Positions 26,535-34,886 of a DNA stretch of 64,000 nt are shown here, in pieces (position 1 is the stretch's first letter; each line of letters opens with the position of its first letter). Both the position numbers and the translations under genes were made by a program. Source of the DNA: an uncultured Flavobacteriaceae bacterium (lineage in GTDB: Bacteria > Bacteroidota > Bacteroidia > Flavobacteriales > Flavobacteriaceae); contig CALTCK010000013.1 in assembly GCA_943842625.1 (NCBI GenBank), positions 111,949 through 175,948 of the forward strand. Direction: 5' to 3'. The notes under the pieces were generated by a model. The model saw only the letters and a list, made by a program, of their open reading frames with translations, was not told where the DNA came from and ran no database searches.

Positions 26535-26563
26535 GTTACCTAATTGTTAACAATTAAAGTAAC
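26535..26563. promoter_or_regulatory. Nested palindrome between divergent genes (possible operator)
   Basis: A perfect 16-bp palindrome TAATTGTTAACAATTA (26541-26556) sits inside a wider inverted repeat GTTAC ... GTAAC. It lies between the T9SS cargo promoter and the response regulator start. No T run follows, so it is not a terminator. A dimeric regulator site is the natural reading, possibly for the adjacent response regulator. Confidence 0.4.
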
Positions 26564-26616
26564 TTTAAAATCGGTTCTATTATTGAGTATATTTATGACG
26601 TTAAAAAAACATATAA

Positions 26617-27306
26617 ATGAATAAAAAAAACACTAAAATATTATTGGTGGATGATGAGCCAGACATCATAGAAATAGTGAGTTATAATTTAAAAAATGTG
26701 GGATATCAAGTCTTTACTGCAAAAAATGGTAAAGAGGCTATTCTTCAAGCTGAAAAACACCTCCCACATTTAATTATTTTAGATGTAATGATGCCTATTA
26801 TGGACGGTATTGAAACCTGTGAAGCTTTAAGAAATGATCCTAAATTTACAGAGACCATTATCACTTTTTTAACTGCTAGAGGAGAAGATTATTCTCAATA
26901 TGCCGGATTTAATGCTGGCGCAGATGATTATATTACAAAGCCAATAAAACCTAAACTTTTAGTCAGTAAAGTCAAAGCTTTATTAAGAAGGTATAGAGAA
27001 ATTAAAAATGATAGTTCTGAAATTACACTTGGTAATTTAATTATTAATTTAGAGGAATATAAGGTCATAAATGATGGTATTGTCATTAATTTACCAAAAA
27101 AAGAGTTTGAATTATTGGCATTATTAGCATCTAAACCAAATAAAGTTTTTAAAAGAGCAGATATTTTAAATCAAGTTTGGGGTAATGATGTAATCGTTGG
27201 TGGAAGAACTATTGATGTTCATATTAGAAAACTAAGAGAAAAAATAGGAGGAAACTTTCTGACAACTGTAAAAGGAGTAGGATATAAGTTTGAATTTTAT
27301 GAATAA
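26617..27306 (+). CDS. OmpR/PhoB-family response regulator
   Basis: A 229-residue two-domain regulator. The receiver domain has the acidic pocket at Asp12-Asp13, the phospho-acceptor Asp56 (IILDVMMP) and the conserved Lys in DDYITKPIKP. The C-terminal winged helix follows (LPKKEFELLALLASKPNKVF, then GRTIDVHIRKLREKIG). This is the layout of PhoB-type regulators in Bacteroidota. The cognate sensor kinase starts within its last codons. Whether phosphate is the signal cannot be told from sequence. Confidence 0.93.
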   Translation: MNKKNTKILLVDDEPDIIEIVSYNLKNVGYQVFTAKNGKEAILQAEKHLPHLIILDVMMPIMDGIETCEALRNDPKFTETIITFLTARGEDYSQYAGFNAGADDYITKPIKPKLLVSKVKALLRRYREIKNDSSEITLGNLIINLEEYKVINDGIVINLPKKEFELLALLASKPNKVFKRADILNQVWGNDVIVGGRTIDVHIRKLREKIGGNFLTTVKGVGYKFEFYE

Positions 27307-28339
27307 ATTCTTTAGTCAAAAATATAAAATTTCATCCATAACTTCGATATCTTTAACTGTTATCTTATCCCTCTTCAATGGTATTTATCTCTTAGTCAGT
27401 GAATCATTTTATTTATGGTTTTGGATTCTGGAATTCACTGTTATTTTTTTTATTTCGTTTTTTATTATTCAATATAGAGTTGAAAATTTTATTTATAAGA
27501 GAATTAAAAAAATATATGATGATGTTAGCTTATTAGAAGAATCTACCCTTGGACCACAAAAAATAACTACGGATTTGGAAACCCTTACTAAAGAAGTTGA
27601 ACTTTTTGCTAGAAATAAAAAGTTAGAAATTGAAGCTTTAAAAATAAGAGAAGGGTACCGAAGAGAATTTACAGGAAACGTTTCTCATGAGCTAAAAACA
27701 CCTCTTTTTACCCTGCAGGGTTATATTGAAACTTTAATTAATGGAGCTGCAGATGATAAAAAATTAAGGAAAAAGTATTTAGAAAGAGCTAGTAAAGGAG
27801 TGGAGCGGTTAATTTTTATTGTTAAAGATTTAGACATGATTACTAAATTAGAAGTTGGAGAACTGAGTCTAAAGAAAGAAAAGTTCAATATTATTGAATT
27901 AATAAAAAATGTCTTTGAATTGCTTGAAATGAAAGCTTCAAAAAATGATATTTTATTTACATTTGACAAACAGTATACAAAACCTATTTTTGTAAAAGCT
28001 GATAAAGACCGTGTTCAACAGGTACTTTCTAACTTAATTGTGAATTCAATCAAGTATGGTAGAACCAACGGAACTACTGAAATTAGTATAGAAAATCTAG
28101 TAATGAATAAGATATTAATTAGAATAACTGATAATGGAGAAGGAATCGAGAATGACAAAATACCAAGATTATTTGAACGATTTTATAGAGTAGATAACAG
28201 TGGCTCAAGAGAACAAGGAGGAAGTGGCTTAGGTTTGTCAATCGTTAAGCATATTTTAGATGCTCACAACGAAAAAATATATGTAGAGAGTCAAATTGGA
28301 ATTGGATCAGAATTTTCTTTCACTCTTGAGAAAGCATAA
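27299..28339 (+). CDS. Sensor histidine kinase (PhoR-like), partner of the upstream regulator
   Basis: About 346 residues from the ATG at 27299, which overlaps the regulator's last 8 bp; a TTG at 27290 in frame is a less likely start. Two transmembrane helices near the N terminus with almost no periplasmic loop, then the dimerisation/phospho-acceptor helix FTGNVSHELKTPLFTLQGY and the ATP-binding domain with N box (NLIVNSIKYG), G1 (ITDNGEGIEND) and G2 (GGSGLGLSIVKHI). The lack of a sizeable periplasmic sensor suggests it senses through the membrane or a partner protein, as PhoR does. Confidence 0.92.
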   Translation: MNKFFSQKYKISSITSISLTVILSLFNGIYLLVSESFYLWFWILEFTVIFFISFFIIQYRVENFIYKRIKKIYDDVSLLEESTLGPQKITTDLETLTKEVELFARNKKLEIEALKIREGYRREFTGNVSHELKTPLFTLQGYIETLINGAADDKKLRKKYLERASKGVERLIFIVKDLDMITKLEVGELSLKKEKFNIIELIKNVFELLEMKASKNDILFTFDKQYTKPIFVKADKDRVQQVLSNLIVNSIKYGRTNGTTEISIENLVMNKILIRITDNGEGIENDKIPRLFERFYRVDNSGSREQGGSGLGLSIVKHILDAHNEKIYVESQIGIGSEFSFTLEKA

Positions 28340-28405
28340 TAATTCTCAATAGACGGTGCTAATAACTCATCTATTATTAGGCAAAATTCTATATTTTAAA
28401 AATTC

Positions 28406-29704
28406 CTAAACTATTTTTAAAATAAAATAATTCTTCTTTCCTCTTTGTAAAAGAACAAATTGTTCATTAATTAAATTTGATGAATTTATAGAGAACCCCT
28501 CAGAAACTTTTATTTTGTTGACAGCAACAGAATTTTCTTTCAAAGCCCTTCTAGCTTCACTATTTGATTTTAAAAAACCTGTTTTTTCAGATAAGGCTCT
28601 AATTATATCAATTCCTATTTCTATTTCTGATCTAGATATTTCTGCTTGAGGAACACCCTCAAAAACATCCAAAAAAGTAGTTGTGTCTAATTCTATAAGA
28701 TCTTCAGAGGTAGATTTTCCAAATAACATATTGGATGCTTTAATTGCATTATTTAAAGCAACTTCATTGTGAACTGTTACCGTTACTTCCTCTGCCAATC
28801 TTTTTTGTAATAACCGCACATGAGGTTCCTTTTTATGGTCTTTGATTAAGGTATTGATGGTCTCTTGATCTAAAAATGTAAATATTTTAATATATTTTTC
28901 AGCATCCTCATCTGCTGTATTTAGCCAATATTGGTAAAATTTATATGGAGATGTTCTTTTTGGATCTAACCAAATATTTCCTCCTTCACTTTTCCCAAAT
29001 TTACTTCCATCATTTTTAGTAATCAGAGGGCAGGTAAGGGCATACCCTTTTCCTCCACCAATTCTACGTATTAACTCCGTTCCAGTAGTAATATTTCCCC
29101 ATTGATCACTCCCTCCCATTTGTAGGGTGCAATCGTGGTTTTTATATAGGTGAAGAAAATCATATCCTTGAACCATTTGATATGTAAATTCAGTAAATGA
29201 CATTCCATCGGCTCCCTCCCCAGTTAAACGACTTTTTACTGAATCTTTAGCCATCATATAATTTACCGTAATATGTTTACCTATATCACGAATAAAATCT
29301 AGGAAAAAGAACTCCTTCATCCAATCGTAATTATTTAATATTGTTGCCTTATTCTCTACTTCAGATGAAAAATCAAGGAATTTAGCTAATTGCTTGTGGA
29401 CACACTCTTGATTGTGATGAAGTGTTTTCTCATCCAATAAATTCCGTTCATTGGATTTCCCCGAGGGGTCTCCAATCATCCCTGTTGCACCACCCACTAA
29501 AGCTATTGGTTTATGTCCACATCGCTGATAAAATGCCAATAACATAATAGGAACTAAATTACCTATATGAAGTGAATCCGCCGTAGGGTCAAATCCAATA
29601 TATGCTGAACGCATCTGTTCCGTAAGGTGCATCTCAGTGTCTGGCATTACATCATGAATCATTCCTCTCCATTTTAACTCCTCAACAAAATTTTTCAACT
29701 TCAT
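28406..29704 (-). CDS. tyrS: Tyrosyl-tRNA synthetase
   Basis: A 432-residue class I synthetase that charges tRNA-Tyr. The HIGH-type motif is [10 protein letters not shown], the KMSKS-type motif is KFGKSEGG, and the tyrosine-binding [10 protein letters not shown] is present. A C-terminal S4-like RNA-binding domain ends the protein ([21 protein letters not shown]). Start at 29704 ([14 protein letters not shown]) fits the family; an in-frame start at 29722 adds six residues. A TATCTTTG promoter box lies 16 bp upstream of the chosen ATG and overlaps the longer start, which excludes it. Confidence 0.96.
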   Translation of the reverse strand: MKLKNFVEELKWRGMIHDVMPDTEMHLTEQMRSAYIGFDPTADSLHIGNLVPIMLLAFYQRCGHKPIALVGGATGMIGDPSGKSNERNLLDEKTLHHNQECVHKQLAKFLDFSSEVENKATILNNYDWMKEFFFLDFIRDIGKHITVNYMMAKDSVKSRLTGEGADGMSFTEFTYQMVQGYDFLHLYKNHDCTLQMGGSDQWGNITTGTELIRRIGGGKGYALTCPLITKNDGSKFGKSEGGNIWLDPKRTSPYKFYQYWLNTADEDAEKYIKIFTFLDQETINTLIKDHKKEPHVRLLQKRLAEEVTVTVHNEVALNNAIKASNMLFGKSTSEDLIELDTTTFLDVFEGVPQAEISRSEIEIGIDIIRALSEKTGFLKSNSEARRALKENSVAVNKIKVSEGFSINSSNLINEQFVLLQRGKKNYFILKIV

Positions 29705-29719
29705 AATAATAAATTTTAA

Positions 29720-29727
29720 CAAAGATA
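29720..29727 (-). promoter_or_regulatory. -7 promoter box of tyrS
   Basis: TATCTTTG on the minus strand, 16 bp upstream of the tyrS ATG; it overlaps the alternative start at 29722, favouring the shorter gene. Confidence 0.55.
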
Positions 29728-29780
29728 TATTTCTATATTTTAAGATAAAACATTAATTTAAAAAACCTTAAATTAGACTT

Positions 29781-30794
29781 ATGATTTTAGTAACTGGCGG
29801 TACTGGTTTAGTTGGAGCACATTTATTGTTTACTCTTATAGATAATAATGAAGAAGTAAGAGCTATTTATAGGAAAACAAGCGACTTAAATGCTGTTAAA
29901 AAAGTATTTTCTTATTACACGAGTGAAGTAGATAGAGTATTTAACAAAATTGATTGGCAATTAGCTGACATTACCGATATTTTATCCTTAGAAGTAGTTT
30001 TTAAAAATATAGATTATGTATACCACTGTGCTGCATACATTAGTTTTAACCCTAGACATTTTAAAACACTAAAAAAAGTAAACGTAGAGGGAACCGCTAA
30101 TGTGGTTAATTTCTGTATTTCTGAAAAAGTAACTAAACTATGTTATATAAGTTCGGTAGCATCGCTTGGTAAAACCGAAAATGAATCTCTAATAACAGAG
30201 GAATGTGAATTTAATCCCAATGATCGTAATAGCGTCTATAGTATTACAAAACATGAAGCTGAAATGGAAGTGTGGCGAGGCTCTCAAGAAGGTTTAGACG
30301 TTGTAATTGTTCAGCCTGGAGTTATTATCGGAGAAGGTATCTGGAGCTCTGCTAGTGGTGGAATATTTCGAACCATTGCAAAAGGTTTAAAATTTTATAC
30401 CCCAGGCGGAATCGGAATAGTTGATGTGAAAGATGTTGTTAAGGCAATGGTATATTTAACTAAAAGTGAACTAAAAAATCAAGCTTATATTTTAGTGGGA
30501 GAAAATATTCTATACGAGAAACTACTCACTAAAATTTCAAATAAATTACACAGAAAAGCTCCCAAATTATTAATCAGCAAAACACTGATGTTAAGTTTTG
30601 CAAATTTTGATTGGGTTTTAAATAAATTATTTAAAACTAGAAGAAAACTATTGAAATCTACGGTTAGAAATTTATTTAAAAGGTCTTTTTATGATTCTTC
30701 AAAAATTACAACTACTACGAACTTTAACTTTAGGGATTTGGATAAAACAATAGAAAGGGTAGCGGGAAATTATCGAGCGGACGTCCATCTTTAA
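29781..30794 (+). CDS. NAD-dependent epimerase/dehydratase (extended SDR) family protein
   Basis: A 337-residue extended short-chain dehydrogenase. The dinucleotide-binding loop is TGGTGLVGAHL at the N terminus; the catalytic Tyr-Lys pair is in VYSITKHEAEMEV and the serine in YISSVASLG. Substrate undetermined; similar proteins act on sugar nucleotides, flavonoid-like carbonyls or sterols. It converges with the DUF4296 gene with no gap (stop at 30794, next stop begins at 30795). Confidence 0.85.
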   Translation: MILVTGGTGLVGAHLLFTLIDNNEEVRAIYRKTSDLNAVKKVFSYYTSEVDRVFNKIDWQLADITDILSLEVVFKNIDYVYHCAAYISFNPRHFKTLKKVNVEGTANVVNFCISEKVTKLCYISSVASLGKTENESLITEECEFNPNDRNSVYSITKHEAEMEVWRGSQEGLDVVIVQPGVIIGEGIWSSASGGIFRTIAKGLKFYTPGGIGIVDVKDVVKAMVYLTKSELKNQAYILVGENILYEKLLTKISNKLHRKAPKLLISKTLMLSFANFDWVLNKLFKTRRKLLKSTVRNLFKRSFYDSSKITTTTNFNFRDLDKTIERVAGNYRADVHL

Positions 30795-31268
30795 TTATTT
30801 TGAGCTCTTTTCTCTTGCATTTTTAACTGCTTCTCTCTTAAGACTATTTATAATTGAATCTTGCTTCGTTACCGCCCTATAGATGCTGTCTTTTTCTATT
30901 TGAAGAACCATTAGCTTTTCTTGTGCTTTTATTAATAAATCTCGATAGACATCTAAATTTGAACTGTAATAATTATTACTCAAGACAAACTGAAGACTAT
31001 CCACCCTATATTTATTGAAAATGACAGAGTCTAATTTTATATTTTTATTTCTTAATAACTTATTATTTACATTTCTAGCAGCATTGCTTATATAAACATC
31101 TGTAAGAATATCAACCATAATTTCTTGAGAGATTAAATTAGCAGGCTTTTCAGGTTTTTGTACATCTTGGCAAGAAATCAAACAGCTGATAAAAAAAATC
31201 AAGCAAAATATTCTCAAATAAAATTTAGAATTGGAAACAGTGCATATTTTTTTTTCGGATAAATTCAT
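30795..31268 (-). CDS. DUF4296 lipoprotein
   Basis: A 157-residue lipoprotein with a hydrophobic segment and lipobox LISC (Cys33) after a longish basic N terminus. The body has the DUF4296 pattern: LISQEIMVDILTDVYISNAAR, then DSVIFNKYRVDSLQFVLSNNYYSSNLDVYRDLL (read in two pieces), and a charged helical C terminus. Function unknown. Its start overlaps the pyrC stop (TAATG), and the gene order glycosyltransferase-pyrC-DUF4296 is one I recall as common in Flavobacteria. Confidence 0.85.
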   Translation of the reverse strand: MNLSEKKICTVSNSKFYLRIFCLIFFISCLISCQDVQKPEKPANLISQEIMVDILTDVYISNAARNVNNKLLRNKNIKLDSVIFNKYRVDSLQFVLSNNYYSSNLDVYRDLLIKAQEKLMVLQIEKDSIYRAVTKQDSIINSLKREAVKNAREKSSK

Positions 31269-32611
31269 TATGTGCGATTAAATCTTAGTCTTTGGGGAAT
31301 ACTTTTATTTGGAAATTTAAAATTTTCGTAGGTTAAAATTCCGTTCACAAAAGTGTGAGTAACTTTAGATTTGAAAGTTGTACCTTCAAATGGAGACCAC
31401 TGACATTTATATAAAATATTTTCTTTGTGGACCGTCCAAGGACTTTTTAAATCAACTAATACTAAATCGGCTTTATACCCCTCACGTATGTATCCTCTTT
31501 CTTTAATTTGGAATAATATAGCTGGGTTGTGACAGGCTTTTTCTACTATTTTTTCTAACGAGATTTTTCCGTTATGGTACATTTCTAGTAATGCAACCAG
31601 AGCATGTTGAACTAGAGGGCCTCCAGATGGCGCCTGTGTATACTTGTTTCTTTTTTCTTCAATTGTATGAGGCGCGTGATCCGTAGCAATTACATCTATG
31701 CGATCGTCCAACAATGCTTCCCATAAACCAGCTCTATCCTTTTTACTTTTTACTGCTGGATTCCATTTAATATGTGTCCCTTTTGTTTTATAATCTTCCT
31801 CTGAAAACCACAAGTGGTGCACACATACTTCGGCAGTAATTTTCTTTTCTAAAAGCGGTTTATCATTTGAAAATAAATTTGTTTCTTTTTTGGTAGAAAG
31901 ATGAAATACATGAAGCCTTGCACCTGTTTTTTTTGCAAGTTCAATAGCCTTTGAAGAGGAAATATAGCAAGCTTCTTCATTTCTAATTTTCGGATGCATT
32001 TCTATAGGAATATCATCTCCATACTTATTAAGATAAAACTCCAAGTTGTCTTTAATAGTTTTTTCATCTTCACAATGAACAGAAATTAATAAGTCTGTTT
32101 TCTTAAATATTTCCTCTAACACATCCGGATTGTCAACGAGCATATTTCCTGTTGATGAACCTAAAAATAATTTTAATCCTGCTACATTTTTAGGGTCTAC
32201 CTTTAATATTTCATTTAAATTGTCATTTGTACCGCCAAACATAAAGCTATAATTTGCCCAAGAAGTATTTTTCGCGATTAAAAATTTCTCCTCAAGCTTT
32301 GCTATTGTAGTGCTTTGTGGAACAGTGTTGGGCATTTCTATGAAGGAAGTAATACCTCCTGCTACTGCTGCTTTTGATTCGGTTTCTATAGTTGCTTTAT
32401 GAGTTAAACCTGGTTCTCTAAAATGAACTTGATCGTCAATTAATCCAGGAATTAAGTAGTTATTATCAGCTTCAATTATAGTAATATCAGTTGCATTAAC
32501 GTTTATAGACTTCGAGATTTTTAAAATGATATCACCATCGATCAAAATATCTCTTTTCTTGATGTTCCCCTCGTTAACAACCCTAGCATTTTTAATTAAT
32601 GTCTTCTTCAT
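31268..32611 (-). CDS. pyrC: Dihydroorotase
   Basis: A 447-residue amidohydrolase of pyrimidine synthesis (carbamoyl-aspartate to dihydroorotate). Metal-site motifs are visible: DDQVHFREPG at the N-terminal site, LKLFLGSSTGN with the lysine that is carboxylated, HCEDEKTI, RLHVFHLSTKKE and IATDHAPHT. Note that the first histidine of the usual HxH pair is Gln (QVH); this also occurs, as I recall, in other Bacteroidota dihydroorotases. The start overlaps the stop of the glycosyltransferase by one base and the stop overlaps DUF4296 (TAATG), so all three genes form one transcript. Confidence 0.92.
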   Translation of the reverse strand: MKKTLIKNARVVNEGNIKKRDILIDGDIILKISKSINVNATDITIIEADNNYLIPGLIDDQVHFREPGLTHKATIETESKAAVAGGITSFIEMPNTVPQSTTIAKLEEKFLIAKNTSWANYSFMFGGTNDNLNEILKVDPKNVAGLKLFLGSSTGNMLVDNPDVLEEIFKKTDLLISVHCEDEKTIKDNLEFYLNKYGDDIPIEMHPKIRNEEACYISSSKAIELAKKTGARLHVFHLSTKKETNLFSNDKPLLEKKITAEVCVHHLWFSEEDYKTKGTHIKWNPAVKSKKDRAGLWEALLDDRIDVIATDHAPHTIEEKRNKYTQAPSGGPLVQHALVALLEMYHNGKISLEKIVEKACHNPAILFQIKERGYIREGYKADLVLVDLKSPWTVHKENILYKCQWSPFEGTTFKSKVTHTFVNGILTYENFKFPNKSIPQRLRFNRT

Positions 32612-33342
32612 TAAATCTCGTATTTGGTGAATAAACTTTTAAATTTCATTGAAACAACTCCAAATATTGCTTCTGAAATGATGCCTCCACTCATTTTTGA
32701 TTCTCCCTTTGTTCTATCTGTAAATATAACAGGGACCTCTGTAATTTTAAATTTATGAAGGTAAGCTTTAAACTTCATTTCTATCTGAAAAGCATAGCCA
32801 ACAAATTGAATTTTTTCTAAATTAATTTTTTCTAAAACCTCTCGTTTATAGCAAACAAACCCTGCTGTTGTGTCAGATATACTCATACCAGTTATAAATC
32901 TAACATATTTAGATGCTAACCAAGAAAGTAATACCCTGCTCATTGGCCAATTAACAACATTTACTCCTGTTTTGTATCGAGATCCTATAGATAAGCTTGC
33001 TCCATCTCTATCACAAGCTTCATAGAGTCTCCATAGATCATTGGGGTTGTGCGAAAAATCGGCATCCATCTCAAAAATATAGTTGTAGTTTTTTGTTAGA
33101 GCCCACTTAAAACCATGAATATAGGCGGTCCCTAGACCTAACTTATTCATTCTTTTTTCAAGAAATAACTTAGCTGGAAACTCGTCCATTAAATGTTGAA
33201 CAGTTGCTGAAGTTCCGTCAGGAGAATTATCGTCAACAACTAGAATATCAAACTCTTTTGGCAACGAAAACACATCACGAATTAATCGCTCTATATTTTC
33301 AATTTCATTGTAAGTTGGTATAATTACCAAAGAGTTAGACAT
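32611..33342 (-). CDS. Polyprenol-phosphate mannose synthase-like GT2 glycosyltransferase
   Basis: A 243-residue GT2 family protein without membrane helices. The nucleotide-sugar motifs are IIPTYNEIENIERLI, LVVDDNSPDGT and the DxD-containing EMDADFSHNP; the C-terminal FTDRTKGESKMSGGI is the conserved end of DPM1-type enzymes, which transfer mannose or another hexose from its nucleotide form to a polyprenyl phosphate. The lipid-linked sugar would feed surface glycan or protein glycosylation. It is the first gene of the operon with pyrC and DUF4296; a TACATTTG box lies 15 bp upstream. Confidence 0.9.
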   Translation of the reverse strand: MSNSLVIIPTYNEIENIERLIRDVFSLPKEFDILVVDDNSPDGTSATVQHLMDEFPAKLFLEKRMNKLGLGTAYIHGFKWALTKNYNYIFEMDADFSHNPNDLWRLYEACDRDGASLSIGSRYKTGVNVVNWPMSRVLLSWLASKYVRFITGMSISDTTAGFVCYKREVLEKINLEKIQFVGYAFQIEMKFKAYLHKFKITEVPVIFTDRTKGESKMSGGIISEAIFGVVSMKFKSLFTKYEI

Positions 33343-33357
33343 ATGTTAAATTTTAAA

Positions 33358-33365
33358 CAAATGTA
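33358..33365 (-). promoter_or_regulatory. -7 promoter box of the glycosyltransferase-pyrC-DUF4296 operon
   Basis: TACATTTG on the minus strand, 15 bp upstream of the first start codon. Confidence 0.5.
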
Positions 33366-33455
33366 ACTTTTTTAGGTTAATTTATTGTGAATGAAATTAT
33401 AAATGAGTCTTCATAATAGATATAAAAATTCTACCTTTATAATCTTTATTACAAT

Positions 33456-34097
33456 ATGCAAAGCATTTATAGAACCATAGAATCACTTGACTGGATTACG
33501 TTCATTTTAGTTGGATGTATGATCCTAGTTACCGTTTTACGAGTTGTTTATCCAAAACGATTTGATGATTTTATAAAATTACCAATATCAAACAATTATT
33601 TTTTAACAAAAGGCAAATTTGAGGAATTAAAACATCCATTTAGTGTGCTGTTTTTTTTTATTCAAGTACTTACCTTATCATTATTTATCTTTTTGTTTTT
33701 TTTGGAAAAAGGAGAATTTAGCGCTATGATTTTTATCAAAATCACATTGGCTTCTTTTACCTTTATTTTAATAAAAACTTGTATTGAAAAATTAATTGGT
33801 TCCATTTTCGAAATAGAAACAATTATTAATAAATATATTTTCACTAAACTTAGTTATCGAAATTTTATATCATTATTTCTAATAGTTTTAAATTTCATTT
33901 TTTATTTTTCTATTGAACCCACTATGTTATTACTATTTATATCCAGCGGGTCTATTGTTGTGCTAAATCTGTTCATTTTATTTATCAATTATAAAAATTA
34001 CAGAAGTCTAATTTTTAGTAATTTCTTCTATTTTTTATTGTATATTTGCGCTCTTGAAATTTCACCTTATTTGATACTCTACAAAGTAATAGTTTAA
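33456..34097 (+). CDS. DUF4271 membrane protein
   Basis: A 213-residue protein with about five to six transmembrane helices; phenylalanine- and isoleucine-rich throughout. N-terminal DWITFILVGCMILVTVLRVVYP and the following FDDFIKLPISNNYF are the DUF4271 pattern. Function unknown. The gene lies 27 bp upstream of hemD, the usual order in Flavobacteria, so the two are probably co-transcribed. Confidence 0.85.
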   Translation: MQSIYRTIESLDWITFILVGCMILVTVLRVVYPKRFDDFIKLPISNNYFLTKGKFEELKHPFSVLFFFIQVLTLSLFIFLFFLEKGEFSAMIFIKITLASFTFILIKTCIEKLIGSIFEIETIINKYIFTKLSYRNFISLFLIVLNFIFYFSIEPTMLLLFISSGSIVVLNLFILFINYKNYRSLIFSNFFYFLLYICALEISPYLILYKVIV

Positions 34098-34124
34098 AAT
34101 AGGTTAATAAATAAAGTCGTCTGT

Positions 34125-34871
34125 ATGAAAGTGAAAACTATCTTAGTTTCTCAACCTGAGCCAAAGGTCGAAAATTCTCCTTATTTTGATTTAATTGACA
34201 GACAAAAAGTAAAAATTGATTTTAGGAGTTTTATACACGTTGAAGGGGTTACAAGTAAAAGTGTTCGTGCACAAAAAGTAGATCTAAGTAAATTTACTGC
34301 AATCATATTAACAAGTAGAAATGCCGTTGATCATTACTTTAGAATAGCTGAGGAATTACGATTTAAAGTTCCAGATGCAATGAAATATTTTTGTCAAAGT
34401 GAAGCAGTAGCATATTATTTACAAAAATATGTTGTTTACAGAAAGCGCAAAATTTATGTTGGTAAAAGAACTTTTTCAGAATTAACGCCGATTATAAAAA
34501 AATATAAAACAGAAAAATTTCTACTTCCGTCTTCAGATAAATTAAAAGCTGATATTCCAGAGAAAATGAACGCTCTTGGGGTAAATTGGAAAAAAGCAAC
34601 CTTTTATAATACCGTAGTAAGTGATCTTTCTGATTTAAGAAATGTATATTATGATATTTTAGTGTTTTTTAGTCCTAGTGGAATAAAATCTCTTTTTCAA
34701 AATTTCCCTGATTTTGAACAAAATGAAACGAGAATTGCTGTGTTTGGAAATACGACTGTTAAAGCTGCTACCGAAAAAGGATTGCGTGTAGATATTCAAG
34801 CGCCAACTCCAGAAACTCCCTCCATGACGATGGCTCTTGAAAAATACATCAAAACTGTAAATAAAAAATAA
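34125..34871 (+). CDS. hemD: Uroporphyrinogen-III synthase
   Basis: A 248-residue HemD-fold protein: N-terminal SQPEPKVENSPYFDL, the conserved TAIILTSRNAVDHYF, YEKYKT hinge region, and ILVFFSPSGIKSLFQNFP with IAVFGNTTVKAATEKGLR at the C-terminal lobe. HemD closes the linear hydroxymethylbilane into the type III macrocycle in heme synthesis. It follows DUF4271 and converges on pckA. Confidence 0.88.
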   Translation: MKVKTILVSQPEPKVENSPYFDLIDRQKVKIDFRSFIHVEGVTSKSVRAQKVDLSKFTAIILTSRNAVDHYFRIAEELRFKVPDAMKYFCQSEAVAYYLQKYVVYRKRKIYVGKRTFSELTPIIKKYKTEKFLLPSSDKLKADIPEKMNALGVNWKKATFYNTVVSDLSDLRNVYYDILVFFSPSGIKSLFQNFPDFEQNETRIAVFGNTTVKAATEKGLRVDIQAPTPETPSMTMALEKYIKTVNKK

Positions 34872-34886
34872 CTAATCCAGTTATGT

